Below, one piece after another: positions 8,847 through 16,679 of a DNA stretch of 47,444 bases. Where the stretch lies: assembly GCA_000432735.1 (NCBI GenBank), contig FR887740.1, forward strand, positions 1 through 47,444, read 5' to 3'. The notes under the pieces were generated by a model. That model had not been told where the DNA came from and searched no databases. It worked only from the letters and a program-made list of their open reading frames with translations. The first letter of the stretch is position 1. Each line of letters begins with the position of its first letter. Made by a program: the position numbers and the translations under genes. Source of the DNA: Bacteroides sp. CAG:443 (GTDB taxonomy: Bacteria > Bacteroidota > Bacteroidia > Bacteroidales > Bacteroidaceae).

Positions 8847-8862
8847 CACAGCGGTATAAAAA

Positions 8863-8912
8863 AAGACTCGGTTTTGTACGTTTAATAACAACAACGTGCA
8901 AAACCGAGTCTT
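8863..8912 (-). terminator. Terminator of the amn-holA unit
   Basis: AAGACTCGGTTTTG pairs with CAAAACCGAGTCTT, with a further ACGT/ACGT pairing inside. On the minus strand the stem is followed by TTTTTTATA. It sits 20 nt after holA. Confidence 0.85.
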
Positions 8913-8932
8913 CCCCGTGAACAAAATCAATG

Positions 8933-9949
8933 TTAGTGAAGAATCATAAAGATGAGTTCTCTTAGTAATTCTCCGTCTGGTGTCGATGCGTTTCCTATTC
9001 CTTTCGACTTGGCATCACACATACGGATGGCTCCAATGATCTGCATTACTTTTACGCCCGTATATCTTCTCATGGCAAGCATGTAGTCTTTGGCTTGCCA
9101 GGCAGAACGCAGACCCAGTTGTGCAGCGATTCCCTGCTCCGTTTTTTCGGGTGCATAGTACGCCAGCATCAGGTTTGCATAGAAATTGAAGAGTACGGCC
9201 AAGGTGACTTGGAGCGGATTGCTTTTCGGATTTTCTTCAAAATAATTTACTATCTGATTTGCTTTCAGAATATCTTTTGCGATTAGCGCGTTTCGCAATT
9301 CGAAGTTGTTATAGTCTTTACTGATTCCGATGTTCCGCTCGATCTGTTCCGGAGTGATACGTTTTTGTCCCGAAGGTAAGGTGATAATTAATTTTTCCAA
9401 TTCGCCCGCCATTCGGTTCAAGTCGGTGCCGACAAATTCGGCCATCATCTCTGCTGCTTTCGGTTCGATTTCTACCTGCTTACGTTTCAGATACGAGGAG
9501 ATGAATCCGGGGAGCTGTGCATCTTTCAGCTTTTTCGATTCGAACAGTACGCCTGCCTTTTCGATTTCTGCTGTAAGTTTTTTTCTTCGGTCGAGTGCTC
9601 CATGTTTGTAACAGATGACCAGAATAGTAGACGGCATGGGCTTTTGCAGGTAGTAGACCAGCTCATCCAGGTTCTTCAGATTCTGCGCTTCCTTTACCAC
9701 CAGCACTTGATATTTGGACATCATCGGATAGCGTTTTGCACCGTTGATGACGGTAGCGATATCCGTGTCTGCGCCGTACAGAACCGTCTGGTTAAACTCC
9801 TTTTCGGTATCGGTCAATACACTGCCCATGATGTAATCGGAGATGCGATCGATATAATAGTCTTCTTCTCCCATCAGGAAATAGATGGGAGAATAGACCT
9901 TATTCTTGACGTTTCTGACTATCTCTTCGTAGGTTACTTCTTTTGCCAT
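8933..9949 (-). CDS. holA: DNA polymerase III, delta subunit
   Basis: 338 residues from the start MAKEVTYEEI; an in-frame ATG at 9970 would overlap the end of amn and is less likely. Delta opens the beta sliding clamp within the clamp-loader complex. The N-terminal stretch YSPIYFLMGEEDYYIDRISD is the typical HolA beginning (degenerate AAA+ fold without a working Walker A), followed by KYQVLVVKEAQNLKNLDELV and the middle-domain FVGTDLNRMAGELEKL. Length and motif order fit the family. It follows amn by about 10 nt, so the two are probably co-transcribed, and ends at a strong terminator. Confidence 0.92.
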   Translation of the reverse strand: MAKEVTYEEIVRNVKNKVYSPIYFLMGEEDYYIDRISDYIMGSVLTDTEKEFNQTVLYGADTDIATVINGAKRYPMMSKYQVLVVKEAQNLKNLDELVYYLQKPMPSTILVICYKHGALDRRKKLTAEIEKAGVLFESKKLKDAQLPGFISSYLKRKQVEIEPKAAEMMAEFVGTDLNRMAGELEKLIITLPSGQKRITPEQIERNIGISKDYNNFELRNALIAKDILKANQIVNYFEENPKSNPLQVTLAVLFNFYANLMLAYYAPEKTEQGIAAQLGLRSAWQAKDYMLAMRRYTGVKVMQIIGAIRMCDAKSKGIGNASTPDGELLRELIFMILH

Positions 9950-9959
9950 GATAGTAAAA

Positions 9960-10736
9960 TTACCAGTCAAATTTCAGATGCTTTACAGTCTTCTTTTCAT
10001 CGATAATCATGCGCAGGGCATCGATACCGATTTCCACATGCTCGTTGACGAATTGCTGTGTGACGAGTGTATCGCTTTTCTCTGTTTTCACTCCTTCCGG
10101 TATCATTGGCTGATCGGAAACCAGCAGCAAGGCACCGGTCGGAATATGGTTGGCAAATCCGGTTGTGAACAAGGTTGCCGTTTCCATGTCCACCGCCATG
10201 GCACGCGTCTTCAACAGATACTGTTTGAAATGCTCGTCGTGCTCCCAGATACGGCGGTTGGTTGTATAAACCGTACCAGTCCAGTAGTCGCGCGAATGGT
10301 CGCGGATGGCAGACGAAACGGCACGCTGAAGCATAAATGCAGGCAAGGCAGGAACCTCGGGCGGATAATAGTCGTTTGATGTTCCTTCCCCGCGTATGGC
10401 GGCAATCGGAAGGATCAGGTCGCCTATCTGATTCTTCTTGTCTATTCCCCCGCATTTGCCTAAGAAAAGGCATGCCTTAGGATGAATGGCACTCAGCAAG
10501 TCCATGATGATGGCAGCATTCGGACTACCCATTCCAAAGTTGATGATGGTGATGCCTTCCGCGTTTGCGGAAATCATGTTTGCGTCGCGGCCTAAAATAG
10601 GTACATTGAACCGATCTGCAAATATCTCTACATACTTATTGAAGTTCGTCAACAAAATATATTCTCCGAAGTCCTCTAGTTTTCTTTTTGTGTATCGCGG
10701 CAACCAGTTTGCTACGATTTCAGCTTTAGTTTTCAT
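9960..10736 (-). CDS. amn: AMP nucleosidase
   Basis: 258 residues from MKTKAEIVANW, chosen because ten upstream residues (from 10766) lack features and overlap the promoter region. The enzyme splits AMP to adenine and ribose 5-phosphate and belongs to the purine nucleoside phosphorylase (PNP/UDP) superfamily. Seen here are the phosphate-site region NAEGITIINFGMGSPNAAII, FLGKCGGID, and the purine-site AMAVDMETATLFTTGF and LLVSDQPM. It lacks the extra N-terminal domain of the long E. coli enzyme, as usual for Bacteroidota. A closely related nucleoside phosphorylase activity cannot be excluded from sequence. It is co-directional with holA and divergent from the HsdR-N-like gene. Confidence 0.88.
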   Translation of the reverse strand: MKTKAEIVANWLPRYTKRKLEDFGEYILLTNFNKYVEIFADRFNVPILGRDANMISANAEGITIINFGMGSPNAAIIMDLLSAIHPKACLFLGKCGGIDKKNQIGDLILPIAAIRGEGTSNDYYPPEVPALPAFMLQRAVSSAIRDHSRDYWTGTVYTTNRRIWEHDEHFKQYLLKTRAMAVDMETATLFTTGFANHIPTGALLLVSDQPMIPEGVKTEKSDTLVTQQFVNEHVEIGIDALRMIIDEKKTVKHLKFDW

Positions 10737-10746
10737 GATATTTTCG

Positions 10747-10789
10747 TATTTTTGTATGAAAAACAATATTGTCTATTATTGCAAATTTA
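10747..10789. promoter_or_regulatory. Divergent promoter boxes between amn and the HsdR-N-like gene
   Basis: TATTTTTG (10747-10754) faces right towards the gene at 10794, and CAAATTTA (10782-10789), read as TAAATTTG on the minus strand, faces left towards amn. Clear -33 boxes were not seen at consensus spacing, so these are tentative. Confidence 0.4.
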
Positions 10790-10793
10790 CGAA

Positions 10794-11243
10794 ATGTTGG
10801 CATTAAACTTACCACCTTACTCGTTTAAAATCTCTAATAAAGAAGGTAAAAAGTATATTTTCGACGTGCTGCGTAAGAAATACGTAGCCTTGACGCCTGA
10901 AGAATGGGTCCGGCAGCATTTTACCAATTACCTGCTAGTTCATAAGGGCTATCCGTCGGGCCTATTGGCAAACGAGATACAGATTAACCTGAACGGTACC
11001 AAAAAGCGTTGCGATACCGTGCTGTATAATCGTGATTTGACGGCCCGCATGATTGTGGAATACAAGGCACCTGATGTAGTCATTACTCAAGCTGTATTCG
11101 ATCAGATAACGCGTTACAACATGGTGCTGCGGGTGGAATATCTGGTAGTGACCAATGGTATCAACCATTACTGCTGTCGGATAGATTACACTACCAATAC
11201 GTACGTGTTCCTGCCTGAGATTCCGGATTACGCTTCTCTGTAA
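10794..11243 (+). CDS. Small stand-alone HsdR N-terminal-like protein with PD-(D/E)XK motif
   Basis: 149 residues from MLALNLPPYS; the longer reading frame from 10752 overlaps promoter DNA. It matches the short Bacteroidota proteins annotated with a type I restriction HsdR N-terminal domain. The nuclease-like core is visible: Glu61 in LLANEIQINL, Asp74 in KRCDTVLYN, Glu89 and Lys91 in MIVEYKAP, and a Q-x3-Y helix (QITRYN). So the catalytic set of the PD-(D/E)XK fold appears intact, but there is no helicase, no HsdM and no HsdS nearby, and the protein is far too short to be a restriction subunit. A housekeeping nucleic-acid role is possible; the actual role is unknown. Confidence 0.82.
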   Translation: MLALNLPPYSFKISNKEGKKYIFDVLRKKYVALTPEEWVRQHFTNYLLVHKGYPSGLLANEIQINLNGTKKRCDTVLYNRDLTARMIVEYKAPDVVITQAVFDQITRYNMVLRVEYLVVTNGINHYCCRIDYTTNTYVFLPEIPDYASL

Positions 11244-11440
11244 GTATTTCCTAAACGTTATAATATTATCTGAATATTTTATTGTACATAAATATTATCA
11301 CTACATTAAGGGTGTGTAATTTAATTATATATTGATATACATGTAGTTTACTTTTAAAAATTCAGTTAGTAAATTGTATGAAAATATTACTATAAATATT
11401 CAGAAATAGCAGAACACCTGTCTTGAAAAGAGATACAAAA

Positions 11441-11482
11441 AATCCGGCTCCTTTCTGCATGATTGCAGAAGGAAGCCGGATT
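11441..11482 (-). terminator. Terminator after the zinc-ribbon gene
   Basis: AATCCGGCT pairs with AGCCGGATT, with a second arm CTTTCTGCA/TGCAGAAGG inside. On the minus strand it runs into TTTTTTGTATC. The AT-rich gap 11244-11440 has no recognised gene. Confidence 0.85.
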
Positions 11483-11512
11483 AAATATTCTCAATCAGTC
11501 GACAGACCGATA

Positions 11513-12304
11513 TTATTTCACTTTTGTATCCAGATGTCTTTCAGGAACAACACCAGCCAGTTCCGGGTCGATCATGATACGGCCGCAGTATTCGCATACG
11601 ATGATTTTCTTGCGCATACGGATGTCCAACTGCTTCTGAGGCGGAATCTTGTTGAAGCAACCACCACAAGCATCACGCTGAACGTAGGTAATACCCAGTC
11701 CGTTACGAGAGTTCTTACGGATACGTTTGAAAGCCTGAAGCAGACGCGGCTCGATAGTTGTTTCCAAGTTTTTGGCCTTTTCTCTCAGCTTTTCTTCTTC
11801 CTGCTTGGTTTCAGAAATGATTTCTTCCAGTTCGTTCTTCTTAATTTCCAGATCCTTCTTTCTTTCTTCCAAAGCAGTGTTGCTCTTTTCGATTTCCTCT
11901 TCTTTAGCCTTGATTGAAGCAGTGTATTCTTTGATACGCTTTTCGCACAATTCAATTTCCAGGCTCTGGAATTCGATTTCCTTCGTCAATACATCGTATT
12001 CACGGTTGTTGCGTACGTTGTCCTGCTGAGCTTTATACTTTTCTACAGAAGCCTTAGCCGTTTCGATTTCAATCTTCTTGCTGGCAATGTTCGACTTCAG
12101 TTCTTCGATTTCAGTCTTGATTTTTTCGATACGTGTAGTCAAACCTGTCACTTCGTCTTCAAGGTCCTGTACTTCGAGCGGCAACTCTCCTCTCAGGGTC
12201 TTGATCTTATCGATTTCAGACAGCATTGTCTGCAACTGATACAGTGCTTTCAGCTTTTCTTCAACACTCAGTTCGCTGGGATCTTTTTTTGCTTCTTTAG
12301 CCAT
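11513..12304 (-). CDS. Coiled-coil protein with C4-type zinc ribbon
   Basis: 263 residues. Residues about 30-190 are a long heptad-rich coiled coil, very rich in Glu and Lys. The C-terminal part has two CxxC pairs, CGGC near 214-217 and CEYC near 237-240, the zinc-ribbon knuckles of the CT398/zf-RING_7 family. The family is thought to bind nucleic acid or help complexes assemble, but its role in Bacteroidota is not known to me. It begins 5 nt after nif3, and this nif3/zinc-ribbon pairing is a common neighbourhood, which supports a shared job. A terminator follows. Confidence 0.9.
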   Translation of the reverse strand: MAKEAKKDPSELSVEEKLKALYQLQTMLSEIDKIKTLRGELPLEVQDLEDEVTGLTTRIEKIKTEIEELKSNIASKKIEIETAKASVEKYKAQQDNVRNNREYDVLTKEIEFQSLEIELCEKRIKEYTASIKAKEEEIEKSNTALEERKKDLEIKKNELEEIISETKQEEEKLREKAKNLETTIEPRLLQAFKRIRKNSRNGLGITYVQRDACGGCFNKIPPQKQLDIRMRKKIIVCEYCGRIMIDPELAGVVPERHLDTKVK

Positions 12305-12309
12305 AGTTA

Positions 12310-13404
12310 TTACAAATATTTGATGGGATTTGTATTGACACTCGTCATGCTGACGTTGAGTGACGGAAACATTTCCCGTATGATTGAATAAAATATTTCT
12401 TTTGTGTATTGTTCGCTTTCATAATGTCCTATCTCTGCCACGAGGATGTCGTTCTCGTAACTGAAATAGTCGTGGTATTTCACTTCGCCGGTAATAAATA
12501 CGTCGGCGCCGCACGCCACAGCCTTGGGTAGCAGAAAAGCACCTGCTCCTCCGCAAAGTGCGACTTTCCGTATCATCCGACCGCTGGTATGCGAATGTTT
12601 CACGCAGCCTACCTCGAACGTCTGCTTGATGCGCAGCAGAAAATCGGTTTCAGCTTCCGGTGTGGGGAGTTCTCCCACTACGCCCGAACCAGCCTGCGTC
12701 CAAGCATTCTGCAACGGATACAGATCGTATGCGGGTTCTTCGTACGGATGGGCAGCCAGCAACGCACGCACCACAGCTCCTTTCCGGAAGGCCGGAAGAA
12801 TGGTTTCGATGCGTACCTCTGCTTCTTCGTGCAGTTCTCCCTGTTTGCCGCAGAATGGATGTGTACCCTCGCCTGCACGGAAAGTTCCCTTCCCTTCCAG
12901 ATTATAGCTGCACGAGTCGTAGTTGCCTATGCAGCCACAGCCGGCTTTGAACAGTGCCTGGCGGACTTCTTCTGCCTGCTTTACGGGGACAAACGTCACC
13001 AGTTTCAGCAAGGCATTGTCCTTGGGTTCCAGTATCTGCACGTTCTGCAAACCGATTTTCTCGGCTATTTTATAGTTCACTCCCTGAGGAGCGTTATCCA
13101 GATTGGTATGCATCGAGAAGATCACGATATCGTGTTTGATAGCCTTCATGATGCAACGTTCTACATAATCCTTTCCGGTTATCGACTTATATCCCTTAAA
13201 GATTAGGGGATGATGTGATACGATCAGGTTGTAACCCAGCGAAATGGCTTCGTCCACCACCGCTTCGGTTACGTCCAGACACAACAAAGCCCCTGTAGCT
13301 TCCGCGTCTGTCAATCCGATTTGCAGTCCGGCGTTGTCAAATCCGTCTTGCAAAGGCAGAGGCGCGAACATCTCAAGGGCATCTACTACTTCCTTAATTT
13401 TCAT
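12310..13404 (-). CDS. Nif3-like dinuclear metal-centre protein
   Basis: 364 residues from MKIKEVVDALEMFAPLPLQD; an open frame continues 45 codons upstream, but that part is low-complexity and crosses the -7 box, so this start is preferred. Family marks are NAGLQIG, the metal-ligand stretch LIVSHHPLIFKG, FSMHTNLDNAPQGVN, and the C-terminal ITGEVKYHDYFS and EIGHYESEQ. The middle (about 130-235, with the HPYEEPAYDLYPL end) is the PII/CutA-like insertion of the long form. Nif3 proteins are hexameric metal proteins of uncertain cellular role, sometimes annotated GTP cyclohydrolase I type 2. It is the first gene of an operon with the zinc-ribbon gene. Confidence 0.92.
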   Translation of the reverse strand: MKIKEVVDALEMFAPLPLQDGFDNAGLQIGLTDAEATGALLCLDVTEAVVDEAISLGYNLIVSHHPLIFKGYKSITGKDYVERCIMKAIKHDIVIFSMHTNLDNAPQGVNYKIAEKIGLQNVQILEPKDNALLKLVTFVPVKQAEEVRQALFKAGCGCIGNYDSCSYNLEGKGTFRAGEGTHPFCGKQGELHEEAEVRIETILPAFRKGAVVRALLAAHPYEEPAYDLYPLQNAWTQAGSGVVGELPTPEAETDFLLRIKQTFEVGCVKHSHTSGRMIRKVALCGGAGAFLLPKAVACGADVFITGEVKYHDYFSYENDILVAEIGHYESEQYTKEIFYSIIREMFPSLNVSMTSVNTNPIKYL

Positions 13405-13410
13405 GTTTCG

Positions 13411-13432
13411 CGAAAATTTTCGTGCAAAGATA
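13411..13432 (-). promoter_or_regulatory. nif3 -7 box and adjacent palindrome
   Basis: CAAAGATA (13425-13432) reads TATCTTTG on the minus strand, a good -7 box. Directly downstream, at the likely transcript start, lies a perfect 12-bp palindrome CGAAAATTTTCG (13411-13422), only 6 nt before the nif3 start codon. Confidence 0.55.
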
Positions 13433-13572
13433 CGAATTTTCTGTGATACTTGCACTACAAATGTTTTACTTTTTATCGTTTTTAAGGTACAGGAAAAGGA
13501 TTTTCGTTTCGGAGCAGCATCTCGTTGTAAGGCAGGCATGCGGATGAGAAGATGTCGGGATATTGCCTGATG

Positions 13573-13608
13573 TTTTTGTACAAACTTTTTTGTTTTTTGT
13601 ACAAAAAA
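13573..13608. repeat. Two TTTGTACAAA palindromes, centres 21 bp apart
   Basis: TTTTTGTACAAA at 13573-13584 and the 16-bp perfect palindrome TTTTTTGTACAAAAAA at 13593-13608. The GTAC cores start at 13578 and 13599, exactly 21 bp apart, which is two DNA turns. They lie about 140-180 bp upstream of the nif3 -7 box. The same arrangement occurs at 31537-31593. Confidence 0.8.
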
Positions 13609-13638
13609 TAAAAAAAGATGCAGAGGTTTTTATACGAA

Positions 13639-13680
13639 CTTGCCGGAAAACGATGAGGTCTCCCGGCAAGAAAAATAGAA
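13639..13680 (-). terminator. Possible terminator after the CocE-type hydrolase
   Basis: CTTGCCGG (13639-13646) pairs with CCGGCAAG (13673-13680), 21 nt beyond the stop codon. The following minus-strand tail (TTCGTATAAA) is only weakly U-rich, so confidence is moderate. Confidence 0.45.
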
Positions 13681-13700
13681 TATGATAGGACTTGCGTGAT

Positions 13701-15593
13701 CTATTTTTCCGGTATGACCGGTACATACAGGTAACTGTCGTAGCGTCCGCCTGTATAGATGCAGTGTCTTCCGACGTTGTGAGTAGCTGGCGATGTTACC
13801 ACTTCTGCCGGATCGGCACATTGGGTTTCGTTGCCTCCCAGTGTAATCTGTTCTACCTGAGTACCTGGCTGGTAGGTATATCCCTCTTCCGGCACGCTGA
13901 TCTTGGCAGAACCGAAAGGTATGGAGGCTTTTGCCGGGTGATAGGCTTCTACGGTAAGCTGGAGGATTTCGTCCTTGCCGAACATCATGCCCATCGGCCA
14001 GATTTCAATTTCCAGCGGAACAATTTCACCGGGTTTCAGCTTCTGTTCTGTGGTATAAGTATAATAGGGTTCTGCTTCCGTAGTACGCAGAGAGTCGAGC
14101 TGGCGCATGGAGGCGCGCATATAGCCTGTGGCGGCAACAGGTGCGCCGGTCGGATCGAGGAAGGGTTTGCCGTCTTTCGAGAGTTTCTCTACTCGTATGG
14201 CAAGATCCATGTCATCGTGATCGGGTGCCGATACCCACAGATGCAGTTTCATGTAACCGGTTATTTCGGTCGGTTTCTCCATCCGGTAGCGGTAAGTCAC
14301 ACCCGACTGTTGGCTTTCCGACTGATAGGTGCTGATGGCTTCTTTCGGCGATAAACCGACAGTCAGTGAAGAGTCGGCAGCCGAAAGGTAAAGCTTGGTG
14401 TACTTTGTGCGCGCCAATGGGAATTCATTCTCGGGACGATTTACGATATTTTTACCACCCGGATTTAAGACAGATAAGCGAACTTTAGGAGTTTTCTCCC
14501 ATCCGTTGTCAATGTTTTTTAAGTAATGATCGAAGAAACGGCGCAGGTCTTCCACGTTTTCCGGTGTGTAGTAATCGAACCACTCGTTGGTGTCGTGTAC
14601 GCGCAGCCATTTCTCTTTCGAGGAGATACGGCGGTAACCTGCAAAGGTTCCGTGGGTGTGAACCGAATTGGTATAGCTGGCCACTACGTATGCCGGAATG
14701 GTGATGTTTTCCAGACGGGCAGCTTTATCTCTCCAGTAATCGCACATGAACGGATGTTCTACGATCATGCGCGGCTGGTCTTCGAGCATTCCGTGGGCGG
14801 AAGAGAAGGTTTCGGCTATCATCTCCGGAAATTCCGGCATCGGAATACCTCCTCGGTGACTTGATTCGCGATAGTGGTCACTGAATCCTTCCCAAGGAGC
14901 GATGGCAGCCAGATGCTTCGGGCGTTCGGCTGCAATGAACCACTGCGAAACGGTGAGCCAAGAATTGCCGGACATGCCGACTTTTCCGTTGCACCACTTC
15001 TGCGATGCGATCCATTCAATCATGTCGCAGCCGTCGAGAGCATCTTCATGTCCCCAGTAAAGCAAGTTGCCTTCGGACATGTATGCACCACTCTTGTCGG
15101 GATTGACTACCGCATAGCCGTGGGCTACCCAGTAAGCCGGATCCGGACCCTCGAACTTCTCCAGTCCCGAAGTGGCATTCTTTGCTACGCTCGAACGCAT
15201 CGGAACATCGTCGAGCATCTGCCCTCCTACCTCTTTTCCGTAGGGGCTCCAGGCAAGGATGGCTGGACAGCTTTCTCCATTTACCGGACGGAATACATCG
15301 GCATAGATAGTGACTCCGTCGCGCATTTTGACTGGTACATCCCGTTCCAACAGAATATCGCAGGGCAAAGGCATCGTTCCTTCACGGCGTATGCTTCCTG
15401 CCTTCAGGATAAGTGTTTCTTGTTTGAACCCCGGATAGCGGACACGCGGGGCATCTACGGGCAGAGCCTTCCGCAGCAATACATCGAAAGCCTTTCCATC
15501 GGCATCGTGTAAAGTGATTTGCTGCTGGGCTGGCAAGAGTTGTGGAGTTAGCATTGCAAAAAGCATGGCTCCAATCAGATTTGTTCTTTTCAT
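13701..15593 (-). CDS. CocE/NonD family alpha/beta hydrolase (X-Pro dipeptidyl-peptidase-like), secreted
   Basis: 630 residues with a signal peptide (MKRTNLIGAMLFAMLTPQLL, then PAQQ), so it acts outside the cytoplasm. The N-terminal catalytic domain has RDGVTIYADVFRP and SPYGKE, then the nucleophile elbow GMSGNSW with Ser211; an Asp/His pair should follow, with HDTNEW a candidate for His. The C-terminal third, roughly 390-625, is the beta-sandwich PepX_C-type domain (LHLWVSAPDHDDMDLAIRVE). Family members hydrolyse acyl esters or Xaa-Pro peptides; the real substrate is not readable. A divergent AraC regulator starts about 140 bp away and may control it. A 15-bp dyad GTATAAA-G-TTTATAC (15598-15612) sits just before its start codon. 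Confidence 0.9.
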   Translation of the reverse strand: MKRTNLIGAMLFAMLTPQLLPAQQQITLHDADGKAFDVLLRKALPVDAPRVRYPGFKQETLILKAGSIRREGTMPLPCDILLERDVPVKMRDGVTIYADVFRPVNGESCPAILAWSPYGKEVGGQMLDDVPMRSSVAKNATSGLEKFEGPDPAYWVAHGYAVVNPDKSGAYMSEGNLLYWGHEDALDGCDMIEWIASQKWCNGKVGMSGNSWLTVSQWFIAAERPKHLAAIAPWEGFSDHYRESSHRGGIPMPEFPEMIAETFSSAHGMLEDQPRMIVEHPFMCDYWRDKAARLENITIPAYVVASYTNSVHTHGTFAGYRRISSKEKWLRVHDTNEWFDYYTPENVEDLRRFFDHYLKNIDNGWEKTPKVRLSVLNPGGKNIVNRPENEFPLARTKYTKLYLSAADSSLTVGLSPKEAISTYQSESQQSGVTYRYRMEKPTEITGYMKLHLWVSAPDHDDMDLAIRVEKLSKDGKPFLDPTGAPVAATGYMRASMRQLDSLRTTEAEPYYTYTTEQKLKPGEIVPLEIEIWPMGMMFGKDEILQLTVEAYHPAKASIPFGSAKISVPEEGYTYQPGTQVEQITLGGNETQCADPAEVVTSPATHNVGRHCIYTGGRYDSYLYVPVIPEK

Positions 15594-15734
15594 TGTCGTA
15601 TAAAGTTTATACTGTTTTCTTTATGGCAAAGTTCCGTACTTTCCGTCGGAATGGCATGTTAAATCTGGAAACGCAACTGGTTAAATACGAAACAAAATGT
15701 AATTTTACAGGAAAAATAAGAAGATATATTGGTT

Positions 15735-16679
15735 ATGGAAGAAAGAATCATCCGATTACCGGAACTGATGATGTTTCACCAGATTACGGAGGTGTGGAAC
15801 GAAAGTATTGCTTGTTTTAGTATGGACAGCAGCATGAAGAATATCAGCAAGGTGCCGCCGGTGCTTGCAGATATGTTTTCGTTTATTCTGGTGGAGGAAG
15901 GAACGGCACGTTATGTACTCAATTACAAGGAGTATACTGTGCAGGGTGGCGACTTATTGCTGTTTTCTCCCAGTATGCTGGTTTCCCTTGTAAACAGTAG
16001 CGATGATTTTAAAAGCAGGAACCTGATGTGTGAGCGAAGTTTATTCGAGCACATGCTCTCATCGAATCCTGCTTACCAGACGTATTCTTATTACTTTTGC
16101 CGGACCGATACTCCGATAGTTCGACTGGAACGAAAAATGCAGGAGGCCTTGCGAAAATGTATGGAGCAAATCCGTCTGTCCATTGTCGACTGCAACGTTT
16201 ATCAAAAGGAGATTATTCAATGTCTGATGCACGCTTGCATGCTGTTGGTGCTCGAGGTGATAGAAGAGCGTGTCTCTGCCCTGCCTCAGTCGCTGGGACG
16301 TACCGAAACTTTGTTTCATGACTTTATCTCGCTGGTCGTGGCTCACTATAAGCAGGAACATTATATCAATTACTATGCCGGTCAGTTGTCGGTTTCCACG
16401 ACTTATCTGTCGCGCGTCATACGTCGGCAGACGGGAAAGACGGTGGCCTATTTTCTGACCGGCATGCTTTATGCAGAAGCCTGCCGCCTGCTTGTCCGTA
16501 CCGATTATACTGCTCAGCAGATTGCGGAAGAGCTGAATTTCTCAGACCAGTCGGCTTTCGGCAAGTTCTTCAAGTCGAAGGCAGGCGTTTCTCCCCAGCA
16601 TTACCGACAAAAGAGGGCGAACGGTGAGAAATGGGAAAACGGGAATCGGCAGGCGGAAGACTTCAGTGCTATAGAATGA
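15735..16679 (+). CDS. AraC-family transcriptional regulator
   Basis: 314 residues from the ATG at 15735; a TTG two codons upstream is the alternative. The N-terminal part (about 30-180) is cupin-like, with FILVEEGTARYVLNYKEYTV and GGDLLLFSPSM. The C-terminal part (about 200-300) holds two helix-turn-helix units: LSVSTTYLSRVIRRQTGKTV and QIAEELNFSDQSAFGKFFKS, ending in the typical GVSPQHYR. It likely senses a small ligand and regulates the divergent CocE-type hydrolase gene; that is inference from position. Its last 11 nt overlap the end of the convergent MBL gene. Confidence 0.9.
   Translation: MEERIIRLPELMMFHQITEVWNESIACFSMDSSMKNISKVPPVLADMFSFILVEEGTARYVLNYKEYTVQGGDLLLFSPSMLVSLVNSSDDFKSRNLMCERSLFEHMLSSNPAYQTYSYYFCRTDTPIVRLERKMQEALRKCMEQIRLSIVDCNVYQKEIIQCLMHACMLLVLEVIEERVSALPQSLGRTETLFHDFISLVVAHYKQEHYINYYAGQLSVSTTYLSRVIRRQTGKTVAYFLTGMLYAEACRLLVRTDYTAQQIAEELNFSDQSAFGKFFKSKAGVSPQHYRQKRANGEKWENGNRQAEDFSAIE

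Noticed and set aside
10794..11243. Part of a type I restriction system
   Set aside because: No HsdM, HsdS or helicase in the region and the protein is complete in itself at 149 residues.
11270..11403. CTGAATATTT ... AAATATTCAG as ends of a 134-bp MITE-like element
   Set aside because: Arms are only 10 bp in very AT-rich DNA, do not extend, and no target duplication is seen; chance is likely.
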